Of a stretch of DNA of 64,000 bases, positions 41,374 through 49,436 are shown one piece after another. The notes below the pieces were generated by a model. The model made no database searches, was not told the origin of the DNA, and saw only the letters and a list, made by a program, of their open reading frames with translations. How positions within the stretch are numbered: position 1 is the first letter of the stretch; every line of letters starts with the position of its first letter. Origin of the DNA: Mycobacterium sp. 1081908.1 (GTDB lineage: Bacteria; Actinomycetota; Actinomycetes; Mycobacteriales; Mycobacteriaceae); contig NZ_LZLY01000133.1 of assembly GCF_001673535.1 (NCBI RefSeq), forward strand, positions 1 through 64,000. The letters run 5' to 3'. The position numbers were made by a program, and so were the translations under genes.

Positions 41374-43427
41374 GCCATACCCCCCGCCGCGGCCGACACG
41401 GGCTCGAGCCTGCCGTTGCGCAGGTGCAGGGTGCGCGGGCACAGGTCTTCCAGCCCGACGAAGTCGTGCGAAATGACGACGACGGTCAGGTCCTGCTCAC
41501 GGCGCAGGTCTTCCAGCAGCCGCAGCAGGCCGCGCTGGCTGGCGGCATCCAACCCGGCCAGTGGCTCGTCGAGGATCAGGGCGCGCGGCGAACGGGCCAG
41601 CAGCCCGGCCAGCACGACGCGGCGCATCTGGCCGCCGCTGAGCTGGTCGATCGGCCGCCTGGCCAGCGTGGAGTCGAGGCCGACGACGGCGAGCGCCGCG
41701 GCGACGCGGTCCGTCTCGCGCGGCGAAAAGCCAGCCGCCGAGGCAACTTCCAGGTCGACGCGGCCGCGCATCAGCTGCAGCCTGGCCGCCTGGAACGACA
41801 ACGCCACCGCGCCGACCTGCTCGTGCGTGGGCCGGCCGTCCATCAGGCAGGTGCCCCTCGTCGGCACCGTGAGTCCGGCCATGATCCAGGCCAGCGTCGA
41901 CTTGCCCGAGCCGTTGCCGCCGTGGATCAGCACGCCGTCGCCCTGCTCCACCGTGAAGCTGACGTCGCGCAGTGCGGTTTTGGCCCACGGGGTGCCTCGG
42001 CCGTATTCGTGGCCGACGCCGAGAAGTTCGATCACCGGGGCCTGCGAGCTGTGGTTCACCGCCGCGGCCCCATTGGTCGCGACCGGCGGCGCCACGGTCT
42101 CGACCATGACCGAGTTGTCCGGGGAATCGCTGAGATCCACTGTGCGGTCGGCGGACTCGGCCTCGGTGTTGTAGTGCGTGATGTGCACCAGGGCGGTGCG
42201 GTGGCGCTTGGGAAGATCGGACAGCACGCGCAGCAACGCGTCCCGGCCCTGCTGGTCGACCATGGTGGTCACCTCGTCGGCGATGAGCAACGCCGGCTCC
42301 CTGGCCAGCGCGGCGGCGAGGGCGAGGCGCTGCAGCTCACCCCCGGAGAGGCTTCCGGTTTCACGTTGCGCGAGCCCGTCGAGGCCGACCTCGCTCAGCA
42401 ACCGGTCCACGTCGATCTTGGTGCCGGGCGGCAGACCCCAGACCACGTCGTCGGCGACCCGCGTGCCCAGCACCTGGCTTTCGGGGTGCTGCAGCACGAC
42501 CGCGGTGCCGCCCAGCTTGCCCAGGCCCACCGCGCCGGGGCGCTCCACGGTGCCCGACGTCGGTTCGCGGCCGGCCAGAATCAGCATCAGCGTGGTCTTC
42601 CCGGAGCCGTTGGGTCCGGTGATCGCGATATGTTCGCCGACCCGCACGTCAAGGCTGAGCTCGCGCAGCGCGTCCTGGCGCGCACCGGGGTAACGGAAGC
42701 GCACTTTGTCCAGGCGCACCGGAACGGGCCCGACGGCGCCCTGCTCGGCCTCGCTGCCATCCGGGGCGTCCAGTTGGTGCACGTCGGGGATGCCGCGCAT
42801 CCGATCCAGCAGGCGAGACAGCGCCCACCAGCCGATCAGCGACACGATCAGGATCCCGATGACGTAATAGATGAGCACCAGCAACTGCCAATGCTGCACG
42901 CCGAGAGCGAAATAGCGCTTCAAGTCCACGCCGACGCCGTGCATGTGCACTCGCGTCAGCATCGCGGCGACGCCGTTCACGTCCGCGGTTAGGACGTCGA
43001 AGATCAGGTGACGCAGCCGGCTCATGACGGTCAGCCCGATGACGTCCGCGGCGCCGAATGCCAGGCCAGCGATCAACGACCAGAAGATCACCGTGGGCAG
43101 GCCGCGGCGCCTCCGCTTGATGATCCCGGTCAGGCCGCCGATGTAGACGCAATGGATGACCGTCATGAGACCGCCCAACCCGGCGATCAGGAAGGCGATC
43201 ATCCCGGCCGCGACCGTCGCGGCCATCAGGACGCGGAACCGGTAGCGGTAGGCCAGCAGCCCGGTGGGCACGGTGCCCAGCAAGGCCAGTCCCGCGGCGA
43301 ACGGGACGACCACCGAGATGATGGCGATGACCGCGCACAGCGCTCCCATGACCGAGGCCTGCGCCAACTCGACCGGCCGCAGCGGTCCACCCCGATGGCG
43401 TGAACGGGATGGTCGGGGGACGGTCAC
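41370..43427 (-). CDS. Fused S-like/double-ATPase ECF transporter (Rv2326c)
   Basis: A 685-residue protein. Residues about 20-240 form membrane helices (ASVMGALCAVIAIISVVVPF onward), an S-component-like or DUF2232-type domain. Two ATPase domains follow: the first with GPNGSGKTTLML and LSGGELQRL, the second with GGNGSGKSTLAW, LSGGQMRRV and LILDEPLAGLD. The first has DEVTTMVD in Walker B, so one site may be asymmetric. GTG 43427 gives nearly the M. tuberculosis length. It is divergent from the MarR gene, which probably regulates it. Confidence 0.88.
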   Translation of the reverse strand: MTVPRPSRSRHRGGPLRPVELAQASVMGALCAVIAIISVVVPFAAGLALLGTVPTGLLAYRYRFRVLMAATVAAGMIAFLIAGLGGLMTVIHCVYIGGLTGIIKRRRRGLPTVIFWSLIAGLAFGAADVIGLTVMSRLRHLIFDVLTADVNGVAAMLTRVHMHGVGVDLKRYFALGVQHWQLLVLIYYVIGILIVSLIGWWALSRLLDRMRGIPDVHQLDAPDGSEAEQGAVGPVPVRLDKVRFRYPGARQDALRELSLDVRVGEHIAITGPNGSGKTTLMLILAGREPTSGTVERPGAVGLGKLGGTAVVLQHPESQVLGTRVADDVVWGLPPGTKIDVDRLLSEVGLDGLAQRETGSLSGGELQRLALAAALAREPALLIADEVTTMVDQQGRDALLRVLSDLPKRHRTALVHITHYNTEAESADRTVDLSDSPDNSVMVETVAPPVATNGAAAVNHSSQAPVIELLGVGHEYGRGTPWAKTALRDVSFTVEQGDGVLIHGGNGSGKSTLAWIMAGLTVPTRGTCLMDGRPTHEQVGAVALSFQAARLQLMRGRVDLEVASAAGFSPRETDRVAAALAVVGLDSTLARRPIDQLSGGQMRRVVLAGLLARSPRALILDEPLAGLDAASQRGLLRLLEDLRREQDLTVVVISHDFVGLEDLCPRTLHLRNGRLEPVSAAAGGMA

Positions 43428-43519
43428 CTGACCGATTCTGCCAGGCCGCGGCGGCAAGTCCCCGCGCCACACCACATACGCTGGGTTTTTGCGCCGACGC
43501 GTGTGGCGCTCGTCTCGCT

Positions 43520-43530
43520 TAGCAAAGCTA
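43520..43530. promoter_or_regulatory. Candidate MarR operator
   Basis: TAGC-AAA-GCTA is a perfect 11-bp palindrome 16 bp before the MarR ATG and 92 bp from the divergent ECF operon start. A second GCAA half lies at 43,532. A compact palindrome here would let the MarR protein control itself and the transporter. Confidence 0.4.
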
Positions 43531-43545
43531 TGCAACCATGGACGT

Positions 43546-44043
43546 ATGAACGCATCCGCCGCCAACCACACCGATGTCGTTGACGCCGCAAACACTGAGC
43601 CCCAGTCCGGCCTCGGAGCCGATCTCCTCGCCGTCGTCGCCCGCCTGAACCGACTGGCCACCCAGCGCATCCAGATGCCGCTGCCCGCCGCGCAGGCCCG
43701 CCTTCTGGCCACCATCGAGGCGCACGGGGAGGCGCGAATCGGCGACCTTGCCGGCGTCGACCACTGTTCCCAACCGACGATGACCACCCAGGTGCGCCGC
43801 CTCGAGGACGCCGGCCTGGTGACGCGGACCGTCGATCCCGGCGACGCCCGGGCGGTCCGCATCCGCATCACGGCCGACGGGATACGCACGCTCGACGCCG
43901 TTCGGGCCGACCGGGCCGCCGCGATCGAACCGCAGCTGGCCCTGCTGGAGCCGGCCGATCGCGAGGTGCTGAAGGAGGCGGTCGAGGTCCTGCGGCGGCT
44001 TCTCGAGAACGCCGCGGCGACACCGCGCCGCCACACCCTGTGA
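43546..44043 (+). CDS. MarR-family regulator (Rv2327)
   Basis: A 165-residue winged-helix repressor. Landmarks are PLPAAQARLLATIEAHGEARIGDL, the recognition helix DHCSQPTMTTQVRRLEDAGLV, and the wing RTVDPGDARAVRIRIT. ATG 43546 is used; the in-frame upstream starts lie in the promoter. Divergent to the ECF transporter operon. Also adjacent, on the same strand, to the FHA-ABC gene 80 nt downstream. Confidence 0.9.
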   Translation: MNASAANHTDVVDAANTEPQSGLGADLLAVVARLNRLATQRIQMPLPAAQARLLATIEAHGEARIGDLAGVDHCSQPTMTTQVRRLEDAGLVTRTVDPGDARAVRIRITADGIRTLDAVRADRAAAIEPQLALLEPADREVLKEAVEVLRRLLENAAATPRRHTL

Positions 44044-44123
44044 TCGCGCCGTCCGGTGGATGCGCCGCCCCGGACGGGTGGACACTGGAAGTTCGGACTG
44101 ACCGGTAACGAAAGGTGGCGGTG

Positions 44124-46478
44124 ATGCGGCCCGAGGCTTCCGCCCTCCCGCCCTTCCCGTTGACCGTTTGGGTCGGAGAGGCGCGGTACGTCTTCGCGCC
44201 GGGTCGCGACGTGCTGGTGGGCTACGGCCGTGGAGTCGATATCCCGCTCGGGCCACCGGGCAGCCCCGCGGCGTCCCACCCCGACGTGGTGCTGCGCTTC
44301 ACCGGGAGCCACTGGGTGGCCATCGACAACAGCCCCCGCGGCATGTTCGTCAACGGCGCGCGGGTGCCGACCGTCGACATCCACCCCGGCCAGGCGATCA
44401 CGATCGGCGACCCGCAGCGAGGCCCGCGACTGGTTTTCCAGACCGACCCGCCCGCTCCGCCGCACCGCCCGGCCCCGCGGCCGCCGCAGTTCCGGCAGCC
44501 CCCCGGACCACCGCCTCCCCCGCAACCTCCGCCGCCCGTCAGCGCGGAGCGCCCGACCGACCCCAACTTGCGTGCGCCGATGGAGCGCCCGACCCAGCGG
44601 ATGCGGATCCCGCCACCCCAGCCGCCCGCGGTCAAGCCGCCCGTTCCGCCCGCCCCGCCGGAACTGCCGTCGCCGCCCGTCGAAGAGGCCGAGGACGCCG
44701 GGGAAGACGGTCCGGGCCTGATCGAGCGGATGGCCACGCGAAAGCTGCGCGCCCCGAGCCCCTCCTTCCGCACCCGAGAGGGCAACACCACGCATCGGCT
44801 GCCGCTGAGATCCGCCGCGCGGACCAGCGGGGTCGCGGCATACCAGCTGGGCCTCACGGTCGACGGGTACGAGGTGCTCACCGACATCTCGTTCACGGCG
44901 GGCCTGGGGACACTGACCGCGATCGTGGGACCGTCGGCGTCGCGCAACTCGGCGCTACTCGGACTGCTCGCCGGCACAAGGGAACTCAGCTCCGGCCGAA
45001 CCACGGTCGACGGCCACGACGTGCACGCCGAGCCCGAGTCGATGCGCGCCCGCATCGGGATCGTGCGCGGCGACGAATGCCTGCACCCGCGGCTCACGAT
45101 CGAACAGGCCTTGGGCTACGCCGCCGAACTGCGCCTGCCGCCGGACACCGCGGCCGAGCACCGTCGACGGGTGGTGGACCAGGTGCTCGAGGAGCTCGAG
45201 CTGGCGCCCCACCGCGCGACCCGGATCAGCAAACTCCCGCCCGAGGTGCGCCGGTGCGCGTCGCTGGCGGTCGAACTGGTCACCCGGCCGACGCTGCTCG
45301 TGGTCGACGACCCGGGCGCCGGGCTGGATGCGGCGCAGCAAGACCGCGTGATGGCGATCCTGCGTCGGCAGGCCGACATCGGCTGCGTCGTGGTGGTCTC
45401 GATGCCATCGCACGCATCACTGGGCAACCTCAACCTCTGCGACCAGGTGCTGGTGCTCACCGCGCGGGGCGCCACCGCTTTCCTCGGGACGCCGTTGCAG
45501 GTCGAGTCCGCGATGGGCACCGCCGACTGGACCGAAGTCCTCGAGCAGGTCGGCGCGGATCCCGACGGCGCGCACCGCGAGTTTCGGGCCCGGCAGCAAG
45601 CGCTGGCCCCGCCCACGCCGCCCGACGTCGCCCCGCCCTGGCCGCCGCCCGAGGGGCTCAGCGCGAAGCGTCAATTAAGGGTGCTCGCCCGTCGTCAGCT
45701 CCGCCTGCTCTTCGCCGACCACATCTACTTCTTGTTCCTGGCGATCCTGCCGTTCGTGTTGGCGGCGCTGACGCTGTTGATCCCCGGCGATTCCGGCCTG
45801 GAACGACCCAGCCCGAGCAGTTCCAATCTCCACGAGGCCATCGAAATCCTGGCCGCGCTGAACATCGCCGCCGTAATCGTCGGCACCGCCCTGACCATCC
45901 GCACGCTGGTAGAAGAGCGCCGCCCCTTCCGGCGCGAGCAGGCGGTCGGGCTTTCGGCCCCGGCCTACCTGGGCGCCAAGATCATCGTGTTCGGCCTGGC
46001 CGCGCTCATCCTGACGGGCATCTTCTTCGCGATCGTCGTCGTCGTGAAGGGCGGGCCGGTACACGGCCCGGTGCTGTTGGGCTTCTCCGGAGGGGCCATG
46101 GCCGAGCTCTATCTGAGCGTGGCCGCGACCGCTCTTGCGTCGGCGGTCGTCGGGCTTGCGCTGTCAGCGACGGGCAACCGGCTGCGCGAGGTGCTGCCAC
46201 TGCTGGTGCTGGTGATCCTGGCCTCGCTGCTGTTCAACGGGAGCCTGGTGCAGCTGGTGAGCAAGTGGGGCTTTCAGCAGATTTCCTGGTTCGTCCCCGC
46301 CCAATGGGGTTTCGCGGCGTCGGCGTCCGTCGCCGATCTGCGCAGGGTCGACACGCTGGCCGCCAACGCCCAGATGTGGACGCACTACTCGGGCTGGTGG
46401 GTGTTCGACATGGTGATGCTCTTGGGCTTCGGCGCCGGCGCGGCCGGCCTCGCCCTGTACCGGCTGCGGCGTCGCTGA
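44124..46478 (+). CDS. FHA-ABC membrane protein with degenerate ATPase
   Basis: A 784-residue protein built like M. tuberculosis Rv1747: an N-terminal FHA-like domain (about 1-105; GYGRGVDIPLG, SHPDVVLRF, SPRGMFVNG), a Pro-rich linker (about 110-195), an ABC domain (about 235-470) and six C-terminal helices (about 525-780). The ABC motifs are ruined. Walker A reads GPSASRNSALL, with Asn in place of the catalytic Lys. The signature reads LPPEVRRCA, not LSGGQ. Walker B reads LLVVDDPGAGLD, with Asp in place of the catalytic Glu. ATP hydrolysis is not expected. ATG 44124 follows GAAAGG by 8 nt. It may act as a phospho-dependent scaffold or partner of an active paralogue. Confidence 0.85.
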   Translation: MRPEASALPPFPLTVWVGEARYVFAPGRDVLVGYGRGVDIPLGPPGSPAASHPDVVLRFTGSHWVAIDNSPRGMFVNGARVPTVDIHPGQAITIGDPQRGPRLVFQTDPPAPPHRPAPRPPQFRQPPGPPPPPQPPPPVSAERPTDPNLRAPMERPTQRMRIPPPQPPAVKPPVPPAPPELPSPPVEEAEDAGEDGPGLIERMATRKLRAPSPSFRTREGNTTHRLPLRSAARTSGVAAYQLGLTVDGYEVLTDISFTAGLGTLTAIVGPSASRNSALLGLLAGTRELSSGRTTVDGHDVHAEPESMRARIGIVRGDECLHPRLTIEQALGYAAELRLPPDTAAEHRRRVVDQVLEELELAPHRATRISKLPPEVRRCASLAVELVTRPTLLVVDDPGAGLDAAQQDRVMAILRRQADIGCVVVVSMPSHASLGNLNLCDQVLVLTARGATAFLGTPLQVESAMGTADWTEVLEQVGADPDGAHREFRARQQALAPPTPPDVAPPWPPPEGLSAKRQLRVLARRQLRLLFADHIYFLFLAILPFVLAALTLLIPGDSGLERPSPSSSNLHEAIEILAALNIAAVIVGTALTIRTLVEERRPFRREQAVGLSAPAYLGAKIIVFGLAALILTGIFFAIVVVVKGGPVHGPVLLGFSGGAMAELYLSVAATALASAVVGLALSATGNRLREVLPLLVLVILASLLFNGSLVQLVSKWGFQQISWFVPAQWGFAASASVADLRRVDTLAANAQMWTHYSGWWVFDMVMLLGFGAGAAGLALYRLRRR

Positions 46479-46500
46479 CGGCCGACTTCCCCGGCGCCGC

Positions 46501-46560
46501 GCCGAACGTGCGCTCAGCGCGAAAATCCGGCCCGAAATCCGCAACCAGTGCACGTTGGGC
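46501..46560. repeat. Intergenic inverted repeat, copy C
   Basis: Arms GCCGAACGTGCGCT (46501-46514) and 46547-46560 pair at 12 of 14 positions around a 32-nt loop. It lies between the FHA-ABC stop and the acyl-CoA dehydrogenase start. It shares the GCCGAACGTG arm with the hairpins at 33,210 and 48,594. Confidence 0.5.
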
Positions 46561-46613
46561 GATTGTTATTCCAAGTCTGTTTCAAGGCTTGAGCAGCGGG
46601 TTACCGTCAATCC

Positions 46614-48554
46614 ATGGCGCCAGACACGAAAAGCACGGCCGAACACCTGCGCAACGCCTTGGACGGGCGGTGGCGCGACGTGAAGAACCGGATGCGGGCC
46701 ACGATGACCGAGGACCTGTTCCGCCCGCATTACACACCGAACACGGTGATCGCCCGCACCAAGGTGGCCGAGCAGATGCGGATCATGGCGGCGTTCGGGG
46801 TCGCCGCGGACAACTTCCGCAAGGAGCATGGCGGGACGGGCGACGTGGGAGCGGCGATCACGATGATCGAGATGCTCGCGATGTCCGACCTGTCGCTGAT
46901 GGTGAAGGCCGGGGTCCAGTGGGGGCTGTTCGGCGGTGCCGTCGAGAACCTTGGCACCGAGCGCCACCACGAGGCGTACGTGAAGCAGATCATCAGCCTC
47001 GAGCTGCGCGGCTGTTTCGCCATGACCGAGACCGGGCACGGCAGCGACGTCCAGTCGCTGGAGACCACCGCGACCTACGACGCCGAGACCGAAGAGTTCG
47101 TCATCGACTCCCCCACCCCGACGGCGCGCAAGGATTACATCGGCGGCGCCGCCCAAACCGCAACCATGGCAGCGGTTTTCGCGCAACTGATCACCACCGA
47201 GGACAGCGAGCCGGTCAACCACGGCGTGCACTGCGTGCTGGTCCCGATCCGAGACGCCGACGGCAACGACCTGCCCGGCGTGACGACGTCGGACTGCGAG
47301 TACAAGGGTGGCCTGCCCGGTGTGGACAACGGCCGCATCGTCTTCGACCATGTCCGGGTCCCGCGGGTGAACCTGCTGAACAAGTACGGCGACGTGGCGC
47401 CGGACGGCACCTACAGCTCGCCGATCGACAACCCCAACCGCCGGTTCTTCACCATGCTGGGCACGCTGGTTCGCGGCCGCATCACCGTCGGCGGCAGCGC
47501 GGGCGCCGCCGGGCGCGTCGCGCTGGACATCGCCACTCGATACGCGTTGCAGCGCAGGCAATTCAACGCCCCCGGTGAGGACACTGAGGTGCTGATCATG
47601 GACTACCTGGTGCATCAGCGCCGGCTGTTTCCGTTGATCGCGCGGTCATACGCGCTGCAGTTCGCCCAGAACGAGCTGGTCAGCAAGTGCCACGACATTC
47701 AGACCGCGGACGCGCCCGACGCCGACGAGCAGCGGGAGCTGGAAGCGCGGGCCGCCGGGCTGAAGGCGGCGAACACCTGGCACGCGTCCCGGGCCATCCA
47801 GGAGGCGCGGGAGGCCTGTGGCGGCGCGGGCTACATGGCCGAGAACCGGCTGATCGGGCTGCGCGGCGACACAGACGTGTTCACCACGTTCGAGGGCGAC
47901 AACCATGTCTTAACCCAATTGGTCGCCAAGGAGCTGCTGACGGCCTATGCCGATGACATCCGCAGCATGAGCCCGGTCGAATGGGTGCGCTTCGCCGCCA
48001 CTACCGTCGGCGAGCGGGTGCGCAAACGCACTGCGGCCGAGGCGATTATGCAGACGATCATCGACGCCCGCCAGGACAGCGAAGAGGAAGGCAGCCTGTT
48101 CAACCGCGGCACCCAGGTCACCATGTTCGAGGAGCGCGAGGACTATCTGCTGTCTTCGGTGGCGCGCCGGCTGCAAGGCAAATCCAAAGAGATGTCGGAG
48201 TTTGATGCGTTCAACGCCGTGCAGGATCACGTGCTGCACGCCGCGAACGCGCACATCGACCGGATAGTGCTGGAAGCGTTCGTCGCCGGGATCGACTCCT
48301 GCGAGGACGACGACGCTCGCGAGCTGCTCGAAATGGTCTGCGACTTGTACGCATTGTCGGTGATCGAGGACGACAAGGCCTGGTACATCGAGCATGGCTA
48401 CCTGTCGACCGGGCGAGCCAAGGCGGTCACCCGCGGCATCAACGATCGATGCCGCAAGCTGCGCCCGTACGCGGAGACACTGGTGGACGGATTCGGCATC
48501 CCCGAGCCGCTGCGGTACGCGGAGATGCTGCATCCGGAGAACCTGCCGGACTGA
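46614..48554 (+). CDS. Acyl-CoA dehydrogenase/oxidase-type enzyme
   Basis: A 646-residue acyl-CoA dehydrogenase of the long, acyl-CoA-oxidase-like kind. FAMTETGHGSDVQSLETTATYD is the flavin motif, VLVPIRDADG and RVPRVNLLNKYGDVAPDG the central beta domain, EACGGAGYMAENRL and FEGDNHVL the C-terminal helical landmarks. The extra C-terminal 200 residues are typical of ACOX-like members. It should introduce a double bond into an acyl-CoA. No partner gene is in this operon, and the specific fadE number cannot be given. Confidence 0.88.
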   Translation: MAPDTKSTAEHLRNALDGRWRDVKNRMRATMTEDLFRPHYTPNTVIARTKVAEQMRIMAAFGVAADNFRKEHGGTGDVGAAITMIEMLAMSDLSLMVKAGVQWGLFGGAVENLGTERHHEAYVKQIISLELRGCFAMTETGHGSDVQSLETTATYDAETEEFVIDSPTPTARKDYIGGAAQTATMAAVFAQLITTEDSEPVNHGVHCVLVPIRDADGNDLPGVTTSDCEYKGGLPGVDNGRIVFDHVRVPRVNLLNKYGDVAPDGTYSSPIDNPNRRFFTMLGTLVRGRITVGGSAGAAGRVALDIATRYALQRRQFNAPGEDTEVLIMDYLVHQRRLFPLIARSYALQFAQNELVSKCHDIQTADAPDADEQRELEARAAGLKAANTWHASRAIQEAREACGGAGYMAENRLIGLRGDTDVFTTFEGDNHVLTQLVAKELLTAYADDIRSMSPVEWVRFAATTVGERVRKRTAAEAIMQTIIDARQDSEEEGSLFNRGTQVTMFEEREDYLLSSVARRLQGKSKEMSEFDAFNAVQDHVLHAANAHIDRIVLEAFVAGIDSCEDDDARELLEMVCDLYALSVIEDDKAWYIEHGYLSTGRAKAVTRGINDRCRKLRPYAETLVDGFGIPEPLRYAEMLHPENLPD

Positions 48555-48593
48555 ACCTTTGGCGCGCATGGCTTTGTGCGCCTGGCTTGTGCG

Positions 48594-48657
48594 CGCCGAA
48601 CGTGGGCCCTAAGTACACAAACCGCCTCAAATTCGTGTGTAGGCCCCACGTTCGGCG
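48594..48657. terminator. Long hairpin between convergent genes, copy B
   Basis: Arms 48594-48610 and 48641-48657 pair at 16 of 17 positions (CGCCGAACGTGGGCCCT form). Inside, TACACA and TGTGTA can extend the stem. It fills the gap between the acyl-CoA dehydrogenase and lppP 3' ends. The arms and inner segment match the hairpin at 33,210, so both belong to one repeat family placed between convergent genes. Confidence 0.65.
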
Positions 48658-48677
48658 AGCCGGCTTGTGCGCCAGCG

Positions 48678-49160
48678 CTACTGGTGCGGGATCTTGCCGA
48701 GCGCCTGCAGCTTGCCGTCCGATCCGATCTGGAACTTCACGGTCCCGATTCCGCTGGGACAGCAGGGTTCGTCCTTGCCGACCTGCCATTGGTACTGAAC
48801 GGTGATCGTGTCGTCGGACGGCGGCAGCACGGTGATGTACGGCTTCGGGTTCGGCGTGGGCGAACCCAGCGGAGTGTTGTGGTCGAAGAACAGCAGCTGC
48901 TGCGGCGTCGACTCGCTGGCGATGGTCGGGATGATCTGAACCCAGTACAAGCGGCACTTCTTGGTGTGCCCCCGCGCGATTTCGACCCAGGTCGAACCCG
49001 GCACCTCCACCGGGACCGAGGCGATGGCCTGCCGCACCATGTCGGCCGTCGGACCGTCGGAGTCCTTGCACGTGTCGGCCCGCGATGCCGGCGGTGCGGT
49101 CGGATTTCCCCCGCACGCCGACACCAACAAAAGCAGCAGAATCACAAGCGGGCGACGCAC
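48678..49160 (-). CDS. lppP: Lipoprotein LppP
   Basis: A 160-residue lipoprotein. The signal peptide MRRPLVILLLLLVSAC ends in a lipobox with Cys16. The mature part has paired Cys (ADTC, KKC, EPCC) and ends in GTVKFQIGSDGKLQALGKIP. GTG 49160 starts the signal peptide. Position between the acyl-CoA dehydrogenase and nitrate reductase genes fits Rv2330c. Anchored outside the membrane; function unknown. Confidence 0.85.
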   Translation of the reverse strand: MRRPLVILLLLLVSACGGNPTAPPASRADTCKDSDGPTADMVRQAIASVPVEVPGSTWVEIARGHTKKCRLYWVQIIPTIASESTPQQLLFFDHNTPLGSPTPNPKPYITVLPPSDDTITVQYQWQVGKDEPCCPSGIGTVKFQIGSDGKLQALGKIPHQ

Positions 49161-49338
49161 ATCGTGAGCTTAACGAAAACTGTGAATGTCCCATTTGTTT
49201 CGTCGGAAGCCCCATTCTGAGAGCCAAATCACCGCGGCCCGAGGGTACTCTGGCCGGCGTCGCGGATCGGTGCTGACCTGCGATTACACGGTATTCCGGC
49301 GACCTCACACGCCAGTCCGGATCCGGTGAAAGCAAGCC

Positions 49339-49376
49339 GTAAAACGGCGGAAACATCGGACGCCCGGTGCCGAAAC
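49339..49376 (+). promoter_or_regulatory. GlnR-box-like element before the nitrate reductase
   Basis: Half-sites spaced by 6 bp read GTAAA-N6-GAAAC-N6-CGCCC-N6-GAAAC. This is the 11-bp phasing of mycobacterial GlnR boxes (a GTnAC half and a GnAAC half, repeated). The GAAAC halves are perfect; the others are weak. A second copy precedes the gene relic at 53,734. Nitrate assimilation genes are known GlnR targets in M. smegmatis. Confidence 0.5.
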
Positions 49377-49436
49377 ATCGTTGCCGCACTATTTGGCGCG
49401 TCAAGCCCTTGCGCGCTCGAGGGGAGGAAAGTAGGC

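Noticed and set aside
44168..47578. A 1,136-codon open frame running through the FHA-ABC and acyl-CoA dehydrogenase genes
   Set aside because: It is a different frame over two well-supported genes and translates into Arg/Gly/Ala-rich low-complexity sequence.
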